Below, piece after piece: positions 16,840-25,270 of a DNA stretch of 64,000 nt. The stretch spans positions 2,246,001-2,310,000 of the forward strand of contig NZ_CP047050.1 in NCBI RefSeq assembly GCF_009799805.1, in the 5' to 3' direction. Every line of letters begins with the position of its first letter. Positions within the stretch are counted from its first letter, which is position 1. Both the position numbers and the translations under genes were made by a program. The notes under the pieces are model-generated. The model ran no database searches. It worked only from the letters and a program-made list of their open reading frames with translations, and was not told the DNA's origin. This DNA comes from Myroides phaeus. Lineage in GTDB: Bacteria; Bacteroidota; Bacteroidia; Flavobacteriales; Flavobacteriaceae.

Positions 16840-18759
16840 ATGAGAATTTTATTGATAACACTATTATGTGCTTTCAGTATGTCTGTTCAAGCCAAGGGGA
16901 AACCGAGTTTGAAAAAGGCAGACAAGTACTATAAGAATACGGAATATACAAAAGCAGCGGAGGAATATAGGCGATTGGTGAGAGGTGTGAGAACTGATAA
17001 TTACATCTTTTTGCAATTGGCAGATTGTTATGACCGACTGTCTAAAGATATTGAAGCGTCTCGTTATTACGGCAAGGCGATTGTAAAAGATCCTGAAGTT
17101 CCTGCTGAGGTGTATTATAAGTACGCTAAGGTTTTGGAGAGAAATGGGCGATATGTGGTTGCCAAAGAAGTGATGCAACAATTTGCAGCAAAGGCAGCAG
17201 GTGATTCAAGAGCAAAGGATTTCTTGGCTAATCCGAATGCACACGATTTGTTGGCAAACTTAGAACCACAGTATTCTTTTGCGGAGTCGGGAATGAACGA
17301 CCGTGTTTACGATACATATGGTGCGTGGATGAATGCAGGAGATACGATTTATATGGTGTCTAATCGCACGAAACACGAAAAGAAGATTCCGCGTAAACTA
17401 TTTGAAGTACGCGAAAAATGGGAGCGAAAACCCAATACGGATATTTACTTTGCAAGTTTTAAAGGGAAAGCAGAGCCTACTTTTGAAGTGAACCACGTGA
17501 AAGGAAGAGTAAATAAACGATTTCACGATGGAATGGCGGTAAGTTCGCCAGACGGACAACGTTTTTACTTTGCATCTGAAGCGTATAGAAATAGAAAGTT
17601 TAGAAGCAATAAAGAAGTAAAACACCGCGACAGACTAATGAGTTTGTTTTATGCGAAGTTGAAAGGAAAACAATGGAAAAAGATTAAGCCGTTGCCTTTT
17701 ACAAAAGCAGGGTATATGTACACTAATCCTACTATAAGCAGTGACGGTAAATATTTGTACTTCGCGTCAAATATGCCAGGTAGTTTGGGAGAGTTAGATT
17801 TGTGGCGAGTAGCGTTGTTAGAAGATGATGAATTTGGGCAACCAGAAAACTTAGGTCCGGCTATTAACTCAGGTACTCGAAATGACTATCCTTTCTTGGC
17901 AGAGGACAATAAGCTTTACTTTACGTCTGACCGTTGGGGTGGTTATGGAGGAATGGACATCTATGTGGTTGATATGAATACGCCAGGTAGTAAGCCAGTC
18001 AATGTGGGTGCGCCAATTAATACAGTTAAGAATGATTTTGCTTTTTCATACTATCCGTCAAAAGAAGTAGGGCTATTTTCGTCAGATCGCATTGGTCGTA
18101 AAGACGTTTATAAGGCGTTACCCGTGTGTAATATCGAGTTTTCTGTGTTGGCAAAAAACAAGCAGTTTAACAAACCCGTAGCCGATGTGCAAGTAGAGTT
18201 TATCAATGATAGACGTAATGTAGAAGGAAAAGTTTATACGCGAAAGAATGGTGTAGCACGTGAATTTATAACCTGTAAGGGGAAATATAAAATTAAGGTG
18301 TCTCATCCAGATTACTTAGATGAGGTAATTGAAGTAGTAGGAAATGATACTGAAGGAGTACAAAGCATTGAAGTAATGCTAAGGCCGTTAGATGAGTTGA
18401 TGATTGAAGAAGATAAGATTAGCTTAGCAGATATTCAGTTTGCTTTTGACCAAGTAGATATTACAGAAGAAAGTAAAGAAGAGTTGAATAAGTTGGTTAA
18501 GGTGATGAAGCGCTATCCAAATATGCGTATTAAGGTTAATTCACACTCAGACAGCAAAGGAAAAGCAGAGTACAACTTAAAGTTATCTCAAGCCAGAGCA
18601 AAATCAACAGTAGAATATTTGATTTCGCAAGGAATAGAAGCAGACCGCTTAGAGTATCAAGGATATGGATCGCAAGAGTTGAAAGTGATTTGTGAACCTT
18701 GTACGGAGTGGGAGAATGCACAAAATAGAAGATCAGAGTTTATTATTTTAAATAAATAA
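16840..18759 (+). CDS. OmpA-family protein with TPR, WD40-like PD40 and carboxypeptidase-regulatory domains
   Basis: 639 residues from the ATG at 16840, which gives a clean signal peptide (MRILLITLLCAFSMSVQAKG). Residues ~20-105 are TPR-like helices. Residues ~260-400 carry PD40 strands (SSDGKYLYFASNMPG, LYFTSDRWGGYGGMDIYVVD). Residues ~420-500 form a regulatory-like beta domain. The last ~110 residues are an OmpA peptidoglycan-binding domain (NSHSDSKGKAEYN, then QNRRSEFIIL). This is the domain order of the flavobacterial outer-membrane/peptidoglycan anchor family that includes the type IX secretion protein PorE. No PorP/SprF gene is adjacent, so I do not assign it to type IX secretion. Confidence 0.88.
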   Translation: MRILLITLLCAFSMSVQAKGKPSLKKADKYYKNTEYTKAAEEYRRLVRGVRTDNYIFLQLADCYDRLSKDIEASRYYGKAIVKDPEVPAEVYYKYAKVLERNGRYVVAKEVMQQFAAKAAGDSRAKDFLANPNAHDLLANLEPQYSFAESGMNDRVYDTYGAWMNAGDTIYMVSNRTKHEKKIPRKLFEVREKWERKPNTDIYFASFKGKAEPTFEVNHVKGRVNKRFHDGMAVSSPDGQRFYFASEAYRNRKFRSNKEVKHRDRLMSLFYAKLKGKQWKKIKPLPFTKAGYMYTNPTISSDGKYLYFASNMPGSLGELDLWRVALLEDDEFGQPENLGPAINSGTRNDYPFLAEDNKLYFTSDRWGGYGGMDIYVVDMNTPGSKPVNVGAPINTVKNDFAFSYYPSKEVGLFSSDRIGRKDVYKALPVCNIEFSVLAKNKQFNKPVADVQVEFINDRRNVEGKVYTRKNGVAREFITCKGKYKIKVSHPDYLDEVIEVVGNDTEGVQSIEVMLRPLDELMIEEDKISLADIQFAFDQVDITEESKEELNKLVKVMKRYPNMRIKVNSHSDSKGKAEYNLKLSQARAKSTVEYLISQGIEADRLEYQGYGSQELKVICEPCTEWENAQNRRSEFIILNK

Positions 18760-18779
18760 GCTGATTAAAAGAATATAGC

Positions 18780-18819
18780 AAAAGGCTTACCTCTTATAAG
18801 TAGAGGTAAGCCTTTTTTT
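18780..18819 (+). terminator. Terminator of the OmpA/PD40 gene
   Basis: AAAAGGCTTACCTCT pairs perfectly with AGAGGTAAGCCTTTT, followed by T residues. Confidence 0.92.
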
Positions 18820-19282
18820 GTTTTTGTAAATTACTTATTGGTATTAAGATAGTGTGATATGTTAAGAAAGTTTTGTTAGTTATTTATGTGAATTGCTGTA
18901 AGTAAGTTGTTTAATTTGATTGTTTTTTAAATAAAACTCACAAAAGTTAGTAGTAAAAGTAATAAAAGGTGTTTTGTTAAGGTTCTTTTGTGTTGTGTTT
19001 ATGTTAAAATGTTGTTAAATATGTGTTGTGGTTTAATCGAGATATGCGAATGTGTGTAAATAGAAGTTGAATTATATATTTATCTATTTTATCATTTTAG
19101 TTTAGTAAAAAAGTACATTATGTTCTTTTTTTATAATGGGAGATATTTGACACTGTAATTTTTTGACAAAAAGTACAGTGAAGATTGTTTTATTACAACA
19201 GGTTAAACTTAGAAAAAGTGAAATAACTTGCTATAAGCGTTCTCAATTGGTGATTACGTTATTTACTGCTTAATTTGTTGAG

Positions 19283-19314
19283 TTTGTATGCTGTATAAAA
19301 CAGTTATACATTTG
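19283..19314 (+). promoter_or_regulatory. Bacteroidota-type promoter in a gene-free region
   Basis: TTTG (19283-19286), 20 bases, then TACATTTG (19307-19314). This is a good -33/-7 pair with no protein gene downstream on the plus strand before the terminator at 19702-19734. Confidence 0.55.
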
Positions 19315-19321
19315 TATTGTA

Positions 19322-19734
19322 CATAATAGGTACAGCAAGACAATAAATAAAATATAATAGTAAAAAAATCAAGTTGTAGTGATGATTATTGCAGTTATTT
19401 TTTAACACAAAGCCAGTGTAAAAATAATGTAGTTCATTTTTATTGCAATGAACATTATACAACATCAGAAGACCAGAATAGTTATATTCTGCTTGTAATA
19501 GCTCTTTATAATAGTTAAAAGGAATCTATCTTAAAGAGCTAATTACAGTTATGTGATCCTTCCTTTGGTTTGTCTGTTTCTTGTTTTGAATTGTTTGAAA
19601 AAGAGAATAGATAAAAGGGTAAATCAGGGAAGGGTTATGTGTTTAAAGTGAAAGTGTTTGTTTAAAATTGGACAGAAGTCCAATATGGTTTTACATTGTT
19701 CAAAAAAGAGAAGAGGGGATGCTTCTCTTTTTTT
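19322..19734 (+). ncRNA. Candidate structured non-coding RNA, about 410 nt
   Basis: A promoter (19283-19314) and an intrinsic terminator (19702-19734) bracket a stretch without a convincing frame. It contains a series of hairpins. These are TTTTAACAC with GTGTAAAA (about 19400-19424), GTTCATT with AATGAAC (19432-19453, extendable by ATAAT/ATTAT), CAGAAT with ATTCTG (about 19474-19491), AGCTCTTTA with TAAAGAGCT (19500-19540) and ATTGGAC with GTCCAAT (about 19667-19684). CCTTCC near 19558 can also pair with GGAAGG near 19628. It does not show RNase P, tmRNA or SRP RNA signatures. The identity is unknown. Confidence 0.45.
19702..19734 (+). terminator. Terminator of the candidate RNA
   Basis: AAAAAGAGAAG pairs with CTTCTCTTTTT, followed by further T residues. 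No plus-strand protein gene ends here, so the transcript it serves is otherwise unexplained. Confidence 0.8.
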
Positions 19735-19737
19735 AAT

Positions 19738-19777
19738 AAAACAAAGCCCCTATTTACAAAAATAGGGGCTTTGTTTT
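19738..19777. terminator. Perfect 18-bp hairpin, terminator of the minus-strand reductase gene
   Basis: Bases 19738-19755 pair perfectly with 19760-19777 (core AAAGCCCCTATTT). It abuts the stop codon of the minus-strand gene and can work in both directions. Confidence 0.85.
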
Positions 19778-20320
19778 TTATCGCTGTTGGCTTTCTATTA
19801 GTAAGTCTGCCATCATACTCATTTTCTTTTTGTAGGCATCCGCAATGTCGTTGTTTTCGTATAAATCCGAATTACTCATTGGGATAGAGTACGGCAATGA
19901 CCAAGCGCGCAATGCCTTAGCAATATTGTCTAACGCTTGAATACCTTGCATAGCCTGGTTTCCAGCAGACCAACAAGTGAATCCAACGACTTTATTCGTT
20001 AGGTAAGCAGGTTGATCTTTGGCTGTAATTTCAAGCCAGTCAATAGCATTTTTCATAACCCCTGTCATTCCTCCGTGATATAGCGGTGTTAACCAAATCA
20101 TTACATCTGCTTCTCTAAAAGCATCTGCAAAGTCGTGTACCGTTTGTGGTACGTTATCCATTAATTTGGCTTGAAATATAGGGATTTGAAAATCTGATAA
20201 GTGAACTTGTCGTACTTCTACGTTAGCCTTTGTGAATTGATCAGCGTAATACTGTGCAATACGTCGCGATGTGCGGAATGCTTCTTCGTCTAAAGAACCA
20301 TTAAAAATTAAAGCTTTCAT
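19778..20320 (-). CDS. NADPH-dependent FMN reductase / flavodoxin-like protein
   Basis: 180 residues. The N-terminal ALIFNGSLDEEAFRTSRRIA is the phosphate-binding loop of the flavodoxin-like fold. MIWLTPLYHGGMTGVMKNAI matches the flavin-binding TPxYxxxxxGxLKNAIDW region of the NADPH-dependent FMN reductase family. The enzyme likely reduces FMN or a quinone or azo-type substrate in the cytoplasm. The physiological substrate cannot be told. It is transcribed alone and terminates at the hairpin just past its stop. Confidence 0.88.
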   Translation of the reverse strand: MKALIFNGSLDEEAFRTSRRIAQYYADQFTKANVEVRQVHLSDFQIPIFQAKLMDNVPQTVHDFADAFREADVMIWLTPLYHGGMTGVMKNAIDWLEITAKDQPAYLTNKVVGFTCWSAGNQAMQGIQALDNIAKALRAWSLPYSIPMSNSDLYENNDIADAYKKKMSMMADLLIESQQR

Positions 20321-20445
20321 AAAACTATCTTGAATATTTGCGCACTAAGTTAAAACATTTATTCGACAGAACGCGGTTGTCCTATCTGCTTATTGTGTTT
20401 TGACTGCTGTGTTCTCTTTTTATTGCTTTTGTTTATAGTCAGTTA

Positions 20446-21252
20446 TCAATCTTCTTTTTTTACTAAACCAAACATCATAACCAGTTGGTCGTCTTTGTAA
20501 AAGTTTAGTGTTTGTTCTGCAATGTCAAAGTGAAAGAAGGTGTTGTCAAATTTACTGATAAACGCTTTTTGTTGGTCTGTAGTTAATTCATCGAAAGTAG
20601 AAGTAAACTGTATAGGTTCAAAGTAAAACGTACTATCTGTAGCATTGATTTGTAACCTACTTTCAAAAGGTACACCATCTATTGTACCTGTAAGCAGTTG
20701 TTGTGCAAAGTCAAAAGCAACAGTAATAGTAGTGTTTACGTCTGTATTGCCATCAAGTTGAATAAGTTGCCACATAAATTTAGATAAGAACTGCGTCATT
20801 CGATGTTTGTGTTCACTATAAAACTCCTGAAAGTGCTCAATATTCTCAATAAAGAACAAACTCTCGTTACTTGCATTTAGGTGTAGCTTGCGTTTTGTTA
20901 ATAATTTCAACACATCCTTTTCAGTTGGAGAAAGCGGTTTATTATTGTGTTTTGTAGGAATACTTGGTTTACCTGTTTTAATACGAATATCGTCGTTGAT
21001 TATATTTATTTTAGGAATAGGAATAAGAGCAACAATTGTTTTCTCTTGTCCCACTACAACAGGTTCACTTATTCTTGTTAAGATGATTTTACTTCCGTTA
21101 AAGCTCAATTGTAGATCTTTCTCCTTGTCTTGTACAACCCATTGGTTTTTAGAGATGTCGTTAAAAGACATTCTTTTGTTCTTGTGCTTCGTTTGAGCCA
21201 GGCCAATTTGACTTGTAAACGCAAATAATAAAAATAGTAATATTTTTTTCAT
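20446..21252 (-). CDS. Exported protein of unknown function (268 aa)
   Basis: Residues 1-19 (ending IGLAQ) are a signal peptide. The mature protein has no recognised motif and is rich in aromatic and polar residues. Segments such as QLSFNGSKIILTRISEP and TGTIDGVPFESRLQIN suggest a beta-rich fold like those of lipocalin or META-type envelope proteins (inference). A central helical stretch, about residues 145-170, is rich in charged residues. It lies divergent from pyrR, with ~190 bases between the two starts. Confidence 0.65.
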   Translation of the reverse strand: MKKILLFLLFAFTSQIGLAQTKHKNKRMSFNDISKNQWVVQDKEKDLQLSFNGSKIILTRISEPVVVGQEKTIVALIPIPKINIINDDIRIKTGKPSIPTKHNNKPLSPTEKDVLKLLTKRKLHLNASNESLFFIENIEHFQEFYSEHKHRMTQFLSKFMWQLIQLDGNTDVNTTITVAFDFAQQLLTGTIDGVPFESRLQINATDSTFYFEPIQFTSTFDELTTDQQKAFISKFDNTFFHFDIAEQTLNFYKDDQLVMMFGLVKKED

Positions 21253-21446
21253 AGTTGATAAATTTCAAATAATACGTTATTCAATTTATTTATAATTGAT
21301 TACCTAATGTATTTACTCAAAAGTAGGTTTTTTAAAACAATTAAGAAGAGTGAAAAAAGCATTATTTGTTATAGTTTTTTTTAATAAAGTTAGTGGTAAA
21401 CCATATTTAATTGTATTTTTACCCCCCAAACACAACTCTTTTTTAT

Positions 21447-21995
21447 ATGACTCCAAAAGTATTACTTACTTCAAAAGAGATTGACATTATTCTACATCGT
21501 TTGGCTTGTCAATTGGTAGAAAAACATCTTGATTTTTCGAACACTCTTCTTATTGGTATTCAGCCACGTGGAAAATATTTAGCAGAACGCATTAAAAATA
21601 TTTTAAAGAATGAATATGGTATTGCAGATATCCCGTTGGGATTCTTAGATATCACGTTTTTCCGTGACGATTTTAGAAGAAATGAAAAACCTTTAGAAGC
21701 GAACAAAACACAAATAGATTTCTTAGTCGAGGACAAGAAAGTGGTATTTATTGATGACGTACTTTATACAGGGCGTAGCATTCGTGCCGCACTCACAGCT
21801 ATTCAGTCCTTTGGTCGTCCTTTAGACATTGAACTACTTGTATTGATAGACCGTAGATTTAGCCGTCATTTACCTATTCAACCTGATTATAGAGGAAGAC
21901 AGGTGGATGCTTTTGACGACGAAACTGTACGCGTACATTGGTCTGAAGATGGACTTAATGATAATGTATTCTTACAAGAAAGCGAAAAAAACTAA
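21447..21995 (+). CDS. pyrR: PyrR, pyrimidine regulator / uracil phosphoribosyltransferase
   Basis: 182 residues from the ATG at 21447. An in-frame TTG at 21411 lies in what looks like the promoter (TATTTTTA). PRTase-fold features are LIGIQPRGKYLAERI and the PRPP-binding loop VVFIDDVLYTGRSIRAAL, followed by the PyrR-type ELLVLIDRRFSRHLPIQPDY. PyrR makes UMP from uracil and PRPP and, in Gram-positive bacteria, controls pyr mRNA attenuation. I see no PyrR-binding leader here, so its regulatory role is open. It is the first gene of a plus-strand run with pyrB. Confidence 0.92.
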   Translation: MTPKVLLTSKEIDIILHRLACQLVEKHLDFSNTLLIGIQPRGKYLAERIKNILKNEYGIADIPLGFLDITFFRDDFRRNEKPLEANKTQIDFLVEDKKVVFIDDVLYTGRSIRAALTAIQSFGRPLDIELLVLIDRRFSRHLPIQPDYRGRQVDAFDDETVRVHWSEDGLNDNVFLQESEKN

Positions 21996-22021
21996 CCACC
22001 TAAACTACTGATTAAAGTAAA

Positions 22022-22948
22022 ATGAAAGAACTAAGCGTAAACCACCTTTTAGGAATTAAATATATCAACAAAAACGACATTGATTTAATATTCGAAACAG
22101 CGGATCACTTTAAAGAAGTAATCAATCGTCCGATTAAAAAAGTTCCTTCCCTTCGAGATATTACTATCGCTAATATCTTTTTTGAAAACAGTACTCGTAC
22201 TAAATTATCTTTCGAATTAGCCCAAAAACGTTTATCTGCTGATGTTATCAGTTTTTCTGCAGCACAGTCGTCTGTGAAAAAAGGAGAAACACTTATTGAC
22301 ACGGTAAATAATATCTTGGCAATGAAAGTAGATATGGTTGTTATGCGTCATAACAATGCAGGAGCAGCACACTTCTTATCTAAAAACGTGAAGGCGAGTA
22401 TTATTAATGCAGGTGATGGAGCACACGAACACCCAACACAAGCGTTGTTAGATAGTTATTCTATTCGCGAGAAATTAGGAGATGTAGCAGGAAAGAAAGT
22501 GGTTATTGTAGGTGATATTCTTCACTCGAGAGTAGCCTTGTCTAATATCTTCGCTTTGCAAATGCAAGGAGCTGAGGTTAGAGTATGTGGTCCTAAAACG
22601 TTGATTCCGAAACATATTGAAAGTTTAGGAGTTAAGGTAGAGTCAAACTTGAGAAAAGCGTTAGAGTGGTGTGATGTTGCAAATATGTTACGTGTACAAA
22701 ACGAGCGTTTAGATTTTAGTTATTTCCCAACAACAAGAGAATACTCTCAACAATTTGGGTTAGACAAAGCGTTGTTGGATTCATTGGATAAAGAAATTGT
22801 GGTAATGCACCCAGGTCCGATTAACAGAGGGGTTGAGATTACTTCAGACGTTGCAGATTCGCAACAATCAGTTATCTTAGACCAAGTTGAAAACGGAGTA
22901 GCTGTACGTATGGCAGTTATTTACCTTTTGGCTTCAAAAATTAAATAA
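22022..22948 (+). CDS. pyrB: Aspartate carbamoyltransferase catalytic subunit
   Basis: 308 residues, the normal length. It condenses carbamoyl phosphate and aspartate in pyrimidine synthesis. The carbamoyl-phosphate loop is FFENSTRTKLSFELAQKRL, with the conserved Ser/Lys loop SAAQSSVKKGETL. HPTQALLDSYSIREKLG and MHPGPINRGVEI are aspartate-binding and active-site stretches. No pyrI regulatory subunit gene follows, so the enzyme is probably of the class lacking the regulatory chain. It begins 26 bases after the stop of pyrR and is surely co-transcribed with it. Confidence 0.96.
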   Translation: MKELSVNHLLGIKYINKNDIDLIFETADHFKEVINRPIKKVPSLRDITIANIFFENSTRTKLSFELAQKRLSADVISFSAAQSSVKKGETLIDTVNNILAMKVDMVVMRHNNAGAAHFLSKNVKASIINAGDGAHEHPTQALLDSYSIREKLGDVAGKKVVIVGDILHSRVALSNIFALQMQGAEVRVCGPKTLIPKHIESLGVKVESNLRKALEWCDVANMLRVQNERLDFSYFPTTREYSQQFGLDKALLDSLDKEIVVMHPGPINRGVEITSDVADSQQSVILDQVENGVAVRMAVIYLLASKIK

Positions 22949-22996
22949 ATTCGTTAATTTAGCTTTTCGTTAGATTAATAAAGCAAGTTGAATACA

Positions 22997-23338
22997 ATGA
23001 AAATAAAAGAAAAGGGACATACCATTGTTGTTAGTAGTAATGAAGCTGATATAGCGGCTTTTGTAGAAAAGCTTAGTCAGCAATACGAAAGCAATTTTAC
23101 AACACATAACCTTATCATTGACTTGACACATTCGGAAGCTGAAGTAGCAGAAGAAGATATTGAGTTGTTTGAAGAGTTAGCCATAACCCATATGGAAGAA
23201 GCTAATAAATCTTTTGTTATTGTTGTGTCAGACATCGACTTTAACGAGTTTGATGGCGACTTGATTATAGTGCCAACCTTACAAGAGGCGCACGATTTGA
23301 TTGAAATGGACGAAATCCAAAGAGATTTAGGATTTTAA
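22997..23338 (+). CDS. STAS-like small protein in the pyrB-rnz cluster
   Basis: 113 residues from the ATG at 22997 (a TTG nine bases earlier is less likely). The pattern HNLIIDLTHSEAEVAEEDIE followed by FVIVVSDIDFNEFDGDLIIV resembles a STAS/anti-sigma-antagonist-like fold, but I see no phosphorylatable Ser. In flavobacterial genomes this small gene is often found directly before rnz and has sometimes been labelled ribonuclease Z itself. Its function is unknown. It is followed by a hairpin terminator (23346-23381) before rnz. Confidence 0.75.
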   Translation: MKIKEKGHTIVVSSNEADIAAFVEKLSQQYESNFTTHNLIIDLTHSEAEVAEEDIELFEELAITHMEEANKSFVIVVSDIDFNEFDGDLIIVPTLQEAHDLIEMDEIQRDLGF

Positions 23339-23345
23339 ATATATA

Positions 23346-23381
23346 AAAAGGGCTTAAAGTAATTTAGGCCCTTTTCTTTTT
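23346..23381 (+). terminator. Terminator or attenuator between the STAS-like gene and rnz
   Basis: AAAAGGGC pairs with GCCCTTTT around a partly paired loop, then CTTTTT follows. It may end the pyr transcripts, in which case rnz has a promoter downstream of it. Confidence 0.7.
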
Positions 23382-23437
23382 GTGTGCTGTTGCTGTTTTT
23401 TGTAAATTACAACCTGAAATTTGAAATAAGCAGTACA

Positions 23438-24346
23438 TTGAAACTTACCATATTAGGCTGTTATGCCGCTACACCCCGAACTATTACAAACCCAACTTCT
23501 CAAGTTTTAGAGATGAATGGACATATGTTTTTAATTGATGCGGGTGAAGGAACGCAAGTGCAGTTAAGAAAAAAGAAGCTAAAATTCCAACGTATTAACC
23601 ACATTTTTATCTCTCACTTACACGGAGATCACTTTTATGGGTTAATCGGTTTAATCTCTACGTTTATGTTGCTAAACCGCAAGGCGGACTTACACGTTTA
23701 CGGTCCTAAAGGGATTAAGGAAGTTATTTTATTACAACTTCGATTATCTAATTCATTTACCGGATATAATTTGTACTTTCACGAACAAACAAGTAAGGAA
23801 AGTAAAGTAGTCTTTCAAGATGATAAGGTTATTGTACGTACAATTCCGTTAGATCACCGTGTTTATACAAACGGTTATTTGTTTGAAAGTGTACCAGGAG
23901 AACGCAAGTTGCGCATTGGAGCAATTGAAGACTTGGGAATCGACCGTTGTTATTACCAAAAGATTAAAAACGGAGGAGATATTACCCTTGACAGTGGTGA
24001 GGTGATTAAGAATAAGGATATTTCGTATGATCCAGACCCGACAGAGAGTTATGCTTTTTGTTCAGATACTAAGTACTCTGAGGCTGTAGTTCCAATTATT
24101 AAAAACGTAAAAGTGTTATATCACGAGAGTACGTTTTTAGATTCAGAAGAACATTATACAGAGCGAACAAAGCATTGTACGGCTAAAGAAGCAGGTAGAA
24201 TTGCAACATTAGCAAATGCAGGAACATTGGTAATGGGACATTATTCTACGAGATATAACGATATTAAATTGTTTAAAAAAGAGGCAGAAACTGTTTACTC
24301 TGGTCAGATCTTATTAGCTGATGACGGTAAGGAGTTTGACCTATAA
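23438..24346 (+). CDS. rnz: Ribonuclease Z
   Basis: 302 residues from a TTG at 23438, giving LKLTILGCYAATPRT, the typical N-terminus of this family; upstream in-frame codons add 18 residues that do not look conserved. Metal ligands of the metallo-beta-lactamase fold are visible: SHLHGDHFYGL (HxHxDH), DHRVYTNGY, FCSDTKYSE and MGHYSTRY. The enzyme trims tRNA 3' trailers. It is preceded by a terminator-like hairpin and overlaps no neighbour. pdxH begins 11 bases after its stop, which suggests an rnz-pdxH-smr transcript. Confidence 0.94.
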   Translation: MKLTILGCYAATPRTITNPTSQVLEMNGHMFLIDAGEGTQVQLRKKKLKFQRINHIFISHLHGDHFYGLIGLISTFMLLNRKADLHVYGPKGIKEVILLQLRLSNSFTGYNLYFHEQTSKESKVVFQDDKVIVRTIPLDHRVYTNGYLFESVPGERKLRIGAIEDLGIDRCYYQKIKNGGDITLDSGEVIKNKDISYDPDPTESYAFCSDTKYSEAVVPIIKNVKVLYHESTFLDSEEHYTERTKHCTAKEAGRIATLANAGTLVMGHYSTRYNDIKLFKKEAETVYSGQILLADDGKEFDL

Positions 24347-24357
24347 AAGATATAAGT

Positions 24358-25005
24358 ATGAGCGATTTAGGTGATTACAGAAAATCGTATGAGAAGAACG
24401 TATTGTTGGAGAGCGATGTGGATGAGAATCCAATGATGCAGTTTAGAAAATGGTTTTACGAAGTAGAGGATTTTGGAGGAGTAGATGAGGTGAATGCAAT
24501 GACCGTTTCTACAATAGGACTTGATGGCTTTCCGAAGTCGAGAGTGGTACTGTTGAAATCGTATGACGAGAACGGTTTTGTGTTTTATACTAATTACGAC
24601 TCAGAAAAAGGGAAGGCTATTTTGGCTAACCCACACATATGTTTATCGTTTTTCTGGGCATCTATGGAACGTCAGGTAATTATCAAAGGGATAGCTACAA
24701 AAGCAACAGATGTACAGTCAGACAATTACTTCAACTCACGCCCTTTGGGAAGTCAGTTAGGGGCAATTGTATCTAATCAGAGTGAGGTTATTCCATCGCA
24801 CGATGTGTTAGAACAAGCGATAGTAACGTTAGAAAAGGAAGCAGAAGGAAAAGAAGTAAAACGCCCTGATAACTGGGGAGGTTTTGTGATAAGTCCTGTT
24901 TCAATGGAGTTCTGGCAAGGACGTCCAAATCGACTACATGACCGTATTCGATATACATTAACAGAAGACCAATTAGACTGGAAAATAGAACGTTTAGCTC
25001 CATAA
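24358..25005 (+). CDS. pdxH: Pyridoxamine 5'-phosphate oxidase
   Basis: 215 residues. The FMN enzyme oxidises pyridoxine or pyridoxamine 5'-phosphate to pyridoxal phosphate. Family stretches are NAMTVSTIGLDGFPKSRVVL, FYTNYDSEKGKAI, FFWASMERQVIIKG, SRPLGSQLGAIVSNQS and the C-terminal PVSMEFWQGRPNRLHDRI. The C-terminal RLAP is characteristic. It lies 11 bases after rnz and 7 bases before a small membrane protein gene, so all are probably one operon. Confidence 0.96.
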   Translation: MSDLGDYRKSYEKNVLLESDVDENPMMQFRKWFYEVEDFGGVDEVNAMTVSTIGLDGFPKSRVVLLKSYDENGFVFYTNYDSEKGKAILANPHICLSFFWASMERQVIIKGIATKATDVQSDNYFNSRPLGSQLGAIVSNQSEVIPSHDVLEQAIVTLEKEAEGKEVKRPDNWGGFVISPVSMEFWQGRPNRLHDRIRYTLTEDQLDWKIERLAP

Positions 25006-25012
25006 AAGAGAT

Positions 25013-25270
25013 ATGAAAAAAGTGAAAATATTATTATCTATTGTTACCTTGTTCTTTATGGGATGGGCTTTGGTGGAACAATACGAAGAGCATCCAAAAG
25101 TATGGGTACAGGTAATTGGAGTGGGATTGTTTTTCTATTCGATGATGCGCTTGATGCAAAAAACACCAAGTAACACACACAATAGACAACATCCGTTTGA
25201 AGAAAGAGATCTAAATGGAGAAGAAATAGATGAATCAGAAACATTAGACAAGAAAGAAGATGCTAAATAA
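25013..25270 (+). CDS. Small membrane protein of unknown function (85 aa)
   Basis: Two hydrophobic segments (about residues 4-20 and 29-46: VWVQVIGVGLFFYSMMRLM) are followed by a charged, disordered-looking tail rich in Glu and Asp. There is no recognised family. It starts 7 bases after pdxH, and its last 11 bases overlap the start of the Smr-domain gene, so translation of the two is likely coupled. Confidence 0.7.
   Translation: MKKVKILLSIVTLFFMGWALVEQYEEHPKVWVQVIGVGLFFYSMMRLMQKTPSNTHNRQHPFEERDLNGEEIDESETLDKKEDAK

Noticed and set aside
16840..18759. Assignment of the OmpA/PD40 protein as a type IX secretion component
   Set aside because: The domain order fits, but no PorP/SprF or other type IX gene is adjacent, so the specific role is not supported.
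19696..19887. Plus-strand frame through two terminators into the reductase gene
   Set aside because: It reads across two hairpin terminators and the antisense of a well-supported gene.
21253..21446. Possible PyrR-binding attenuator upstream of pyrR
   Set aside because: I found no anti-terminator/terminator pair or PyrR-binding hairpin in this spacer.
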